Source: Loxodes magnus (Eukaryota > Ciliophora > Karyorelictea > Loxodida > Loxodidae). From it: a stretch of DNA of 64,000 nucleotides. Where the stretch lies: contig CAMPDV010001956.1 of NCBI GenBank assembly GCA_946699065.1, positions 1-64,000 of the forward strand, given 5' to 3'. The notes beneath the pieces are model-generated. The model worked only from the letters and a program-made list of their open reading frames with translations. It had not been told where the DNA came from and did not search any database. A program made the position numbers and the translations under genes. Each line of letters starts with the position of its first letter. Positions within the stretch are counted from its first letter, which is position 1. Positions 49,680-60,762 of the stretch are shown here, piece after piece.

Positions 49680-49995
49680 ATCATTTAAATAGTGAGGGGG
49701 AATACTCCAGCTGAGACTAACTTAAACTTTGGTATTAGTAATTACCTCAGGAGAGGCGAACTGAGCAAAAATCTGTATATGAATCAAGGAGAAAGAATTC
49801 AAGACATCAAGTAACACTAAATGAAAGATGCCAGACGAGTAGGTCTCTTGGGAAATCACTCCAACCATGCCTTATCAGAAAACAGAATTTTCAAGGATGT
49901 AATAGCTTTGGAGTAACCTCTAACTAAAATTTTTACAATTTTAAAAAGTATATTTAAAGAGCTGGGTACCAACGAGGTGCTACACGCTTTATAAT
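49680..49995 (+). pseudogene. LINE ORF1 C-terminal fragment, plus
   Basis: It encodes LPQERRTEQKSVYESRRKN and, in another frame, GLLGNHSNHALSENRIFKD, then IFTILKSIFKELGTNEVLHAL. The latter part matches the ORF1 ends at 39.0, 41.67 and 55.5 kb. It is broken by frame changes. It forms an inverted pair with 49206-49500. Confidence 0.5.
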
Positions 49996-50099
49996 CCAAT
50001 TGTTTTATTATTTATATAAATATTTAATTTTAAAAAAAATCTTAAATAATAGAAAAAATAATTAATAAACTTTTTTTTTATTTATTCATAATCAAATAT

Positions 50100-50365
50100 G
50101 GAGCTGATGGAAATCAAGCAGTCTTCGAAATCCAGGTTCTCTAGCTAATCGTTTGGACACCTTTTTCTGGAGATAAATATTTAATTTTTCCGGTTGGAGC
50201 AGGCGATAAGGATAATCCGAGCTTAATCCATACTAGGTCTGGATTAAGTTGCAGAACAACACTAAACTAGACAATTGATGGGATTGGGCGGTGAAGATCA
50301 ATCCTACATGTGAATGTGATTACCAAGAGTATGGTAAAAAATAGAGTGGGCAGGTCCTTATTATT
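50100..50365. repeat. GC-richer island, unassigned
   Basis: A block of higher GC with the word GGTTGGAGCAGG (compare 28650 and the ORF1 copies). One plus frame from ATG 50098 reads MELMEIKQSSKSRFSSQ without identifiable domain. It lies between two ORF1 fragments and is probably retroelement debris. Confidence 0.3.
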
Positions 50366-50562
50366 CTGCTTTTATTAAAATTATAAACATAACTGTGAGA
50401 AAAATTGAAAATCTCAATGAAAAATTAAGCATTATAAATATAATACTTTAGGATTCAAATATTTTTAGCATTACTTTAAATATTTGAAAAAAAACCTCAT
50501 GAATTATATTAGCAATAATTTAATTTAAGAATCAAAATTACTTAAAATAATTTGATTAAAAT

Positions 50563-50850
50563 ACGCGTAGCACCTCAATGGCGCAGTACAGTAAAAAATG
50601 TCGATTATAAAAGTCTCACTAGATTAAACTATACCCATGAAGGTCCTTCTTCTAATTGTGGACAAGGCTGCATCTCTTAGTCCCCAAAACACAGAATACC
50701 TACAAAAGAGTCCAGGCTAATTTACCTACCCATGATGAGGATATTAGTCCTGTCCAGAATTTAAATCGTGTTCCTTTGTCAGGTTCATTATTGGAAGATT
50801 CTTCTCTATCTCTATCTCCTTTAAGGTTAAGTTACCCTTTATAAATTAAA
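50563..50850 (-). pseudogene. LINE ORF1 C-terminal fragment, minus
   Basis: The minus strand encodes EIEIEKNLPIMNLTKEHDLN and ends with YCAIEVLRVFQ, the C-terminal motif of this ORF1 family (A.EVL..LQ), close to 50570. Frame changes and divergence mark it as a relic. A plus-strand open frame across the same bases is a shadow. Confidence 0.4.
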
Positions 50851-50854
50851 TTAT

Positions 50855-51690
50855 TAGCAATTTTAAAAGCATTTAATTAAACAGTATCTTAAATTTATTT
50901 TAATAATTTAATCATTTTATCTTGAGTTATTGTAATGAAATATTGGAAATAAATAGAATAAAAATTATAATATCTAGTCTATATAAAAAATAGCTTCCTA
51001 AAATAAAAAATATTAAATAAAATGACTAAAATAACTAAAATATTAATCTATTCAAGATATTTATAAAATTATATTTAGTTAATAAAAGAACATGAAAAAT
51101 GTAAATATTCTAGGTATATTATAAAATGGTAAATCAATCTATTAAATTTTAATGAAAATTCAAAATTAAATTATTTAAATTCAAAATATAATAATAGTAG
51201 TAGAAATATAATTTTACTATATCTTCATTTAGGTATTAAGTAAGCTTCGTATATTTCCTTGATAATTTATCTTCTTTTCATCATTATTGTAGCTTCCAAA
51301 GCTTTCATTGTTCAATATGCTTGATGAATCCTATTCTCCACTATGCTAAATTCTGAATGGTTTACTTGTAATGTCTTTTTCTCAAATAATCCTGAACATT
51401 TTAGGAGAAATGTTGTTAGTTTGTATAATGAAATTATTCTTTTTTTTGTTCTTGTTAAATGTAAATTTAAAATAGTTATAAACATTTAAATATGATAATT
51501 TAATTATTTTATTGTTTAATATTAAGCAGCATCAATAAAGATACTTACAAGTATAATATTCAACATTAGAACATTAGTAATATACATCGTTTTCTTCTAT
51601 TTTAAATAGCTATTGATTCAGAGAAATATATTTTTAAACTATTTTTGCTTTTAATTTGTATTTTTGAAACTTTTCCCAAAACCTTAAAAA
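50855..51690. other. AT-rich spacer
   Basis: No recognised feature. AT-rich sequence with short simple runs. Confidence 0.5.
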
Positions 51691-52660
51691 AAGTTATTTT
51701 TTAGCACTCTTAAAAAATCTCTTAATTTTTGCAAACTTTGTCAGTCCCAAAATTTCCCTGTAGTGTAAAAATCGGAGCTAAAGAGGTTTTAACAATTGTT
51801 TTGCATTTTTGAAAGTATCTTTATTAATTGTCATTTTACAAAATAATTATTTATTCTCTTTCTTTAAAATTTTGTTTCTTATTATTAAAAAAATAGTCTA
51901 TACCGAAAATCTCTTGTATTGTCAAATTCAGACAAAAATAGGCATTGGCATTTTTTTCCATTTTGAAAATAATTTTATATTTCTCGACTTCAAAAAACCA
52001 TTTTAAAAAATGTCCACTCTTTCAAAACTCTATCCCTTTTTTATAAATTTAGTCTGTTCAATATCTCCTATAGAGTAAAACTAAGAGAAAAAATCAAAAA
52101 TAAAATTTTCACTATTTCATGCTTTGCATACTCTTATTTTTCCTTTTTCTTTAGATCCTTTAAATTAGGCAAAATTATAAAATAATTTTATCACGAAAAT
52201 TTTTATTTTTACTCGAATATTGAAAAAAAATTCAAATCCAAAACATAAAAAATTTTTTTGTGCATAATTCAATATTTTGTTTCCAAAATAAACTTTTTCT
52301 TTAAATCAAAAACCCTTACAGAAATTTTTTTAATTAAAAATATTTTAAAACCAAAACATTTTTCCATTAAATTAAAAAAAAAAATTATTTGCAAAATACT
52401 TTTAAAAATAAATTAAAACTCCAAATTTAACTAAAAAATATTATTTTATTTCTTTTTTCTCAAAACTCTTTTATATTTTGAATTTTTTCCTAAATTTTAT
52501 TCCTTTTCCACTTTTTTAATCTCAAACACCCAATTTTTAGTCAATTGGAAGAAATTCTTCTAGTCACATTCGTTGGATAAAATAAAATAAAATTTCACAA
52601 TTTCATACTTTAATATAGAAAAATAATGCCAAAAAGATAAAATGAACTACAATATTTACT
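51690..52660. repeat. Downstream repeats of the second WD40 copy
   Basis: Blocks near 51755 (CCCTGTAGTGTAAAAATCGG), 52066 (CCTATAGAGTAAAACTAAGAG) and 52450-52600 resemble the 515-bp units at 8690-9370. They occupy the same position, downstream of a WD40 gene copy. This shows the duplication covered at least 3.5 kb. They are diverged and AT-rich, and nothing in them is coding. Confidence 0.5.
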
Positions 52661-53275
52661 ATAAAAATAATTTTTTTTCTTATCGTGAAAAAAATTATTT
52701 CATATAAATTAAAAAAAAGGGAACTCAAACACATTAATAAACAAATTTAAATTAACTTTAAAAACAGGATCTGAAAAAATAATTAAATATCTCAAAATTC
52801 CAAAAATTTTACTTAGAAGATAATTAAAATTTTTTTATTAATGATATACTTAAAAATTTTGAATAATTTTTCTTTTGTCTTATAAATAAAGAAAAAAACA
52901 AAATAACAAATAATTTAAAAAGTAATTAAAAAATAATTAAAATTAAACTTAATATTATTCTAAAAATTCCTTTGTACTTATAAAAGCCTAACCCTAAAAT
53001 CTTTATGCATTCATAAATAAAATTAATGAAAATAAGAAAAAATACTCAATAATAAAAAACTAAAGAGAAATTATAATTCTTAAGTATAAAAAATTTAAAA
53101 ATTACTCATCCAAATCCTCAGTTTTTGATATATCTTCCTTTGTCCTCTACAATCATCTAAATGCCATTCATACTACAATTCTAAAATCTTAATCCATACT
53201 AAGTATTTTTTCTATTTCAATCGGTCTATTAAATTATGTAAGATTTAAACCTACTTAGGCTTATCATTATTAAAG

Positions 53276-55127
53276 TGCAATTCAAACACTATTAAGCATT
53301 CTACTTGTGTTCCATCTTCGGAAATAATAATCTTTTGATTAAGAATTTCATTAAAATTTGCTTTGATTACTTGATACCAGCCAATTATTGTCCTTCGATA
53401 TTGACAAACTACCCAAAAGATCAGAATGACTCATTAGTGTACACGCTTATTAGCCAGATTAAATATTCCATATTCTTATAATCTTATCATAAGATCCAGA
53501 TATTATAAATTTGTCGACAGATGAGAAAATAACCAAATACTTATCAGAGGAATGCTCCGAAAATACCTTAATACAAGAAACGGTCTTGACGGTCCATAGG
53601 CTCACTGTCATATCTAAACTTGCGGATACGACGAACTCTGAATCACTCGATATAGTTACAGCCAATACAGATCTTGCGTGACCTCTCATTGTCTTACATT
53701 TTTCTGTAGTTATGTTGTAGAGTCTTAAGGTTTTGTCTCAACTACCAGATATTATGGTGTTGCCATCAGAGGAAATGGCTAAAGAAATAACACAATTAAT
53801 GTGATCAGTGAAAATATGGGGTGCTCTTTGGAGATGGAGGTTAGATTGACATTTTAAGGTCACAGTTGATGAATTTGGAACTACAGAGGTTAGCTTAAGT
53901 TAGAATTGAGTTGGTGAAATTACAGTTTGTAAATGTTGTGTCAGATAAGTCAGTGTTTGTTAAGTCAAGATTTTATAAATTTTAATTAGTGAATATGAAA
54001 CTCATAAAGTTTAGCATTGCTAGAACATTAGCAGCTGCTGCTTACGTTTTAGGTTAACCTTTAGATAAATTAAATATTTATAAAAGATGCTGCTGGTTCT
54101 TTACTGAATTTAGTTGAATTAACTAGTAGAGAAGATTTTTTGCAAATACTAATCACACTCATGGATTATTCTTAATGGGTACTTACATCTATTTACTTAT
54201 TCTAAAATTTGTTGAAAATATTTTGTAAGTGCTATATACTTTCAATTTTTAGTTTTTAAAGTATTTATTATGGCTTGAATTGTTATATTTATTATTAGAA
54301 TTGTTACTAGATTTGATATATAGCTTGCTAATTTTGAAATTAAATCTTAGCTTCTTCTTAAATTTATTTTTAAACCTATTCCTAATTTTAGGGAATTACA
54401 AGATTTTATTGATTCATGTGCTTGTTTAAAAAAACTGTAAAATCTTAAATACTCGCTCTTTACTCTGGATTCATATTCATGATCTCCTGCAATACTTAAA
54501 AAAAAACTTCTTATATGATCATATAATTTAATTTGCTGTTCTAATAACTTAACCCTCAACTCTTAATCTCAGTCTATAATCCTTCAAATTCCTTAACTAA
54601 TTCATTCAATACATTTAAATTGCTATTACACTCCTAATTGGTTGTTAATTTTAAAGTCTTTATTTTCTAATATCTATCACTGATTGCACTAATCTTCTTT
54701 AACACTTCTTTTATCTAATCTACAATCTTCAAACAGCCACCTACTTCTTTCTTTAATATCATCTATGTAATCTATTTGACTATGTCACTAACCTCCAATA
54801 TAATTTCATGTAATTTTACAACTCTCTTATTATATTGGCTTTTTCCTTATCTTCTAGTCAGATAAGACTTTTATCAATTACAACAAATTGTAAATTATTC
54901 AAACTTACTAATTTACTAGCTGTAATATTCTTAAATTTTGAAATCCTTCAGTTTCTTTTCTTCTATATTAACAACCTTTTGATGTGTCTTTCATTTAATA
55001 ATATCACTTATTTGAGAAAAATTTTGTTAACATTTAGTACAATTTACACAACCACAGTTTATTACTTTGGGTATTCGCTAATTCTAATCAAAAACTTGTT
55101 TGAACTTTAACAGATAGTTAAATCCAT
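53276..55127 (-). pseudogene. Decayed copy of the RING/WD40 gene, four blades
   Basis: It begins MDLTICQSS (ATG 55127) like the 12438 gene, but loses one base within the first RING Cys pair. The frame then continues NCGCVNCTKC, a coiled coil (QECNSNLNVLNELVKEFEGL), pentapeptides (LDLTNTDLSDTTFTNC) and WD40 blades, with several further shifts. Only four blades can be seen, against seven in the intact copy. In the first blade SGS-TGA-DKTL again has TGA at a Trp position, and RIW-N uses TGG where the intact gene uses TGA. The end (WNSQSKDYYFRRWN) is conserved past a shared TGA. Probably non-functional. Confidence 0.8.
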
Positions 55128-55489
55128 TACTCATAATAGACTTAAAAAAAGCAGTTAAAAAATGCAAAATGTTACAAAGAAGATAAAAAATGAAACTAAT
55201 CAAAATAATGAACTTATTCTGATAAATAAATTACATAAAAAAGTATAAAAAAGATAAATAGTTTATTATTATAAATACTAGAAATGAAGCATAATTAAAA
55301 TTATTACTTAGTATAATTATTTTTAAATAAAGTATATTGATAAATTACTATATAATATTCAAGTATAATTAAGATTTAAATATGGCGTTATATCTAAATA
55401 TTGTTATAAAGTTTCTTAGTTTAATATTAAGAATATAGTTTAGAACACTATAAGATACTTGAAATTTAATTTTCTTTGGATTAAATAAA

Positions 55490-55855
55490 GATGGCTATAG
55501 AGCAAGTAGCATCTCACTGGCATGCAGCTCTTTCAATGCTAGTATTGTATTAATATTAAAAAGTGTTCTTATACTTATTGTTGTCATTCTATTCGTCCAA
55601 TGAGTCACGTCTATTTCTCCAAGTGGGAAATCTGCTTATTAAAAATGATTCTTAAATTTTGAACCAAACGTTCCAGTCTTCTTAAATATGATCCAAATAA
55701 GAATTAATATTAAGTAATTAGCAGGCCCGTCAGTCAAATGTTCATACTGCTAGCGAGAACCGGGTAAGTTAGGTTTGTCCACTCTTCTCTGAGGTAACAT
55801 CTAGAGCGAGATTACTTATAATGGAGTATACACTACAGATATCAGTTTTAATAAT
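55490..55855 (-). pseudogene. LINE ORF1 C-terminal fragment, minus
   Basis: The minus strand ends with LKELHASEMLLALQP at 55498-55540, the ORF1 C-terminal motif. The upstream 300 bp is GC-richer but in broken frames. It resembles 49680-49995 at nucleotide level in places (TTACCTCAG.AGAG). Its orientation is opposite to the ORF2 at 56690. Confidence 0.45.
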
Positions 55856-56689
55856 GAACACACTATGTTAATAAAAAAATCTAAAGTATTTATAAAACTT
55901 AAAGCACTATTTTCATATAAAAATAATATAATAATAATGTAATTAAATTAAGTCTTAATAATCTATCTTTAGTCTTCTAAATAATTTTCTTAGCTCTTTG
56001 AAAAATTCAATATAAATGCTTATGTATTAGACATTTAATAATTTCAGTTGGTTAAAGATAGGATAATAATAATAGCTTTTATTTACATTTTCTTGTATGA
56101 ATATCTATGTTATCTCGCTATTTTACTTTTTTATATCTTCTTAACTTTTATAAAATCCTATCTCAGTTATCTATCTATTAAATTTTAAATCTAAGTAAAG
56201 TAAATATTTGCATTTCTCTAAAACATTACTGACATCTCAATTATTTAAATAACATTTTTGTAATGAAAGCTTGACTATCTTTTTAAAGCCTGTTATTTCA
56301 TAGATATATTCTATGGTTTTAAATTAATTTCCATATAGCTTAAAACTTTCTAATTCCTCGTAGTTTTATCTAATAGTTTATAAAGTTTACTATTAACATC
56401 TTTAAGGCGAATAGGATGTGTTTTCCTTAATGCTTTACATTTTGAAAATATGAACTAAAGAGCTTTATTTCTTATATTCTTCATATTTTTGAGAGATATT
56501 TTTTCATATTTCTATCCAAATTTTCCTATTTATTATATAAACCTTTTTTTATAATAAGTTCAAAGAATCTAAAGTGAGATTTTTAAGATTGAGAGTATTC
56601 TACAATAATTAAAGTAAAATTGCTATTATCGAAGTTTTAGCAGGATATTAGCTTCATGCAAAAGCTCACTTAATGGAAATTGATATAAG

Positions 56690-58726
56690 TAACAAGAGAA
56701 TTGTTCAAATTTAAGAAAATATTGAAGAGATATAAAAGAAATAACCTTCACTTTGCTAAGGATTTTATCTCTTTACTATTTAGGAAATTAAAGAAGTGAT
56801 AAAAGAAATTCCAAATGGAAAAACGGCAGGTCTATATGGAAGTAAAGGAGAATTATTGAAATATGGAGGCGATTATCTAACTTTAATTCTTCATTCCTTT
56901 TTGAATAATATGCTTAGACTTGAAAAATTCCTGATGAACTTAACAAATCAATAATCATCCATTCAGTAGATTTGATTAATTCAATAAATTGTAGATTAAT
57001 TTCGAAAGTAAGTTAAAGGAAAAAAACTAATAGATACTTTGATTGATGTGGAAAAAGTATTCGACTTGATAGAAAGAAGGTTGGTTTACGATCACCTAAA
57101 ACAAGTTGAATTACCTTTAGGATTTATATTAGCATTTGAATCTTTCTATAAGAATCCAAATTCCTAATTCCTTATAGATGTAACTATTCTAAAAAACTTA
57201 AATATACCCATGATGTAATGTAAGAGAGTTCGCATGAACCAGTGCTAGCGTTTTTGTACTATTATATTGTTATCAGACATATAGAAAGTAAAGGAAATAG
57301 TATTGGATTCAAATATAGTAGCTTCAATATTATTTTCGCCTGCAGAGGATGGGCAGATGATTTAATACTCCTTTCAAAATATAAAAAATATTTCAAAATT
57401 AATAGATGAAGCAAATAGAGTTTTTAATTGAACTTACCTTAAAATAACTGTCTCTAAATATGAATCAATTCAGTTCCTAAAAATCATAAAAGAAAAGAGG
57501 AAAACTTAAACTTGAGGATTAGAAATCAGATTATCACATAAAAATAGCAAGTTTCATATTTAGGGTGATTCTGCATTAAAAAAGGATTTAATTAATCACT
57601 CCAAGCAGGTCTCATTATTTTCTTTATCAAGGTATAAAAATGTGACATCTTCAAACTTTAAGATTTTTTGTAGAATGTTTACGCTTCCTAAAGCAGAATA
57701 AGAAGGAGAATTAGTACCTTGGCCTATCTAAAACGAAATTACTGGAAAATTATATAAAATTGATAAAAAAATGAGATTGCTAGCAAGAAAACCCTTTTAA
57801 GCGCCTGAAAATACTTTTAATGAGTCTTGCTATATAAATCTTAACTGAATGCTATTTAAGCATATTATGGCTCTGAGGTTCTTTAAATCTTTTTACAAAA
57901 TACAATAAGAAAGTATTAATCATCCTTTATTAACAATAGAATCTTTTTTAAAGAACAACTGATAAGAAGGATATTAACATAGAGATTAAGTAGCAAGACT
58001 ATCTGAATATTACGAAACAGATATTAATAATTAGGAATATAATAGCAGCTTTAATAATTTTACGAAATATGGTAAAAGTTGATTCAACATTAAAGTTATA
58101 AGTAACCACTTAAAAACTAAAAAGGATGCCCACTGCAAAGTTATTTATAGAATAATTATAATAATTATAACTTTTGTAAATTACCTATCCAAACCTAAAT
58201 AAATAATATCAAAGAGAAATAATTAGTATATACAAACTCAGAACATAAAGCTACAACTTTCGAAAATATTTTCAAGACAGACATTATTCTATCCAGAATC
58301 CCCATTGCATTTGTGGAGAATTTGATAAGTTTGAGCATGTTCTGGATTGAGATTGCAATATATACATGCAGAAATGGATAATAACAAAGATTGGATAATT
58401 TGATACTAGTAGACTTGTTACGTATGACCAAAACTATATAAATTGATTTCCAAAAAATAAATTAGAATACATTGATCTACAAATAAAAATTTTTCATAGG
58501 ATGTTGATTAAAAGGAGATTAGAATTATTTGACTGTAAAAAGATAATGATAAGAAAATTCTGTAACTAAGGGAGAAGAAGTGAAAGATACAGAAATAGAT
58601 GAAGAGAACGAGGAAGATAAAGAGGAGAGAATAACAAGAAGAGTAAAAGGAAGAATAGAGGAATAAAATGATGACGAAGATGATTTAGCTGAAGAAGAGA
58701 ATGAAGATGAAAGTGTGAAGAAGTGA
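56690..58726 (+). pseudogene. LINE ORF2: reverse transcriptase and C-terminal region
   Basis: Begins within the RT N-terminus (FTIQEIKEVIKEIPNGKTAG), aligned with 41280-41440 of the other ORF2. An internal deletion follows near 56970. Next come LIDVEKVFDLIERRLVYDHL (palm A, D present), GWADDLILLS (the [YF]ADD motif, here WADD, catalytic Asp pair kept), QAYYGSEVLQIF (the YG.E.W-like thumb motif) and a Cys/His cluster, HCICGEFDKFEHVLD-W-DCN, with W encoded by TGA. The end is a very acidic tail (EIDEENEEDKEE; NDDEDDLAEEENEDES) stopping at TGA 58724. Several frame shifts make it inactive. It lies 100 bp from the 3' end of the convergent F-box gene. Confidence 0.8.
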
Positions 58727-58825
58727 AAAACATTTAAATAATATTATAACATCTTTAATTGAAGGAAGCAATTCCAACAATGAAAAGAAATCACAAGTCT
58801 CTTTTAGTTAAATTTAAATTATATC

Positions 58826-60700
58826 TCAGCTTTAAGTTTCTAATGAGCTTAGCAAGATATACTTAGAGCAGATTTCTCTCTCCTCTTCACTTACTTTGAA
58901 CGTTGTTTTACTTAAAGACTATCTTAGTTACTAAACTTACTGCATTGATACTTTAGTATTTTCGACATTCAATAGTTTCAATTTTTAAAAAATAGGATAT
59001 AAGATTCCTTATTCATCCACAGTTTGAAAGTATGACAGTTAGACTTTTTTATTGAATGAAATATCTAAATATTTCAAATTTCTGCAATTAAGTATAATTT
59101 ATCTCACATCTATATCATTTAAAGAACAGTCTTTAAGAGTTAATTTTTTTAAGTTTTCAATTTCAGTTATTTAGTTCATGAAGTTAGGGTCTTAAAATGA
59201 GCAAGAATTAAGATACATTTGACTTAATAGTGTACAATTTTATTAGATAGCTTATAAGACTGATTAGCTTATTTTACTAAATTCCTAAAGAGTTATTTAT
59301 TTTAATTTGGTACAGTTTTTAAAAATACCATATAGAGCACTACTCTTAATATTACAAAGGTTAGTAAAATAAATGCTTTCTAAGTTTCGACCATATTAGC
59401 CTATTTATTTAACAGCTTAATTGCTTAAATTATACAAATTAGCTAAGTGTAAGGATTTTAGTTTTGGAGCATTTTTCAATAGAAGTGTTAAGTGATTATC
59501 TTTAAACTGTTTACAATAATACAGTTCTATATATTCTAAATTGTTTCCTACTGAAGAGAATAAATCTTAAAAATCTCAGGAATTAAGATTTCAATCTTAA
59601 TGGATTGACAAAAACTTTAAATTGAATCTCTTTATTTTATTTAGAAAAGTATTTGGAATGCTATTAGTATCCTTTAGTTCTAACTTTTAGAGGTTTGGAC
59701 ATAAATCAATAAATTTGTCAACATGTTCATTTTTATTAATAAGGATTTCTTAAAGAAGCATTCCTTTTACTTCTAAGTAGCTTCTTAAGTAATCGTAATT
59801 CATATCTACAATTTCTAATTTTAAGACTTTTAAACTCATATTAAGACAGTAGTCTGTTAAAAACTTTCCTTTGGACTTTTAAGAAGAAATATAGCCCTTA
59901 AATTAAAATTCTTCTAAACTTGTTAGTTTACTCAAAAAGGAAAAATTTACTTCATTTTTAAATTCCTCATTTATAAATAAGCTTTTTAAACCCTTTTTTA
60001 GTAACTACTCTGAAAAATCTATTTTTTATGCAAGAACGTTCATTATTCATAGTTCTAAAGGCTTATTAATTTTCTTATTTGCATTAGTTTGGCCTTTATA
60101 CTTAGATATCTTATTTATAGCTTATAGAATTTGTTACTAGTACTTCAGAGGTAATTGAAACGCATCAAATTTTATAAAGTTAACACTCGAAAGTGCAAGT
60201 TGATTTAAAGTCCAAATTATTCTATTATTAACTAAGTTTCTATCTTCATTGTATTTCTTAATAGTTAACTTCTCAAAGGGATACTTAAACTAGTTAAGTT
60301 ACTTATTTACTTATTATAACTTACTAATATCTCTAATGGTAACAAATCTAAATATTAGTTGCTGCATATAAACATTATGAAGCACATTTCATTAACTATT
60401 TTGCTATTTTATATTCTATTAATTTTGAATATCGTATTTGCTTTGGCTTTCTAACTGATTTAAGGAGTTAACATAATGACTTTAAAAGGCTTTCGTATCA
60501 TATAAAGTATTTTATATATCTTATTTAAGTTTTATCTTATACATTTGCTTTCCAAGTAAAATTTGACAAATTAGAGGTAAATTTGATTATTCTTATTATA
60601 CTTTTGAGTTATTTCCCTTTACTTCCATTTAGTCAGTTTTATAGCCTTCAGAATTCATTTCTTTTTAATCTCGCTTATTGATGAAACTAGTTAGTTCCAT
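58826..60700 (-). CDS. F-box-like / leucine-rich repeat protein
   Basis: A clean 624-residue frame from ATG 60700 to TGA 58826-58828. It needs many TAA/TAG as Gln and TGA as Trp at codons 104, 218, 370 and 375. The N-terminus (1-100) is polar and Gln-rich. Residues about 108-140 resemble an F-box (FRFVTIRDISKLQQVNKQLN). From about 225 to 590 run leucine-rich repeats of the Cys-containing type found in F-box proteins: LCPNLQKLELKD, NAPKLKSLHLANLYNLS, NCTKLKQITLQEFSKIS, NCRNLKYLDISFN. The likely role is substrate recognition in an SCF-type ubiquitin ligase (inference). Codon bias is strong and no frame breaks occur. Confidence 0.9.
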
Positions 60701-60762
60701 TATAGTTTCAATTATAATTTAAATGTGCTTGAAGGTTTATAAATGTATTTTATAAAGGAAAA

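Noticed and set aside
50656..50844. Plus-strand frame MWTRLHLLVPK
   Set aside because: Antisense to an ORF1 fragment recognised by its C-terminal motif.
54835..55110. Plus-strand 91-codon frame
   Set aside because: Antisense to the RING and coil part of the WD40 pseudogene.
58195..58431. Minus-strand 78-codon frame
   Set aside because: Antisense to the Cys/His region of LINE ORF2.
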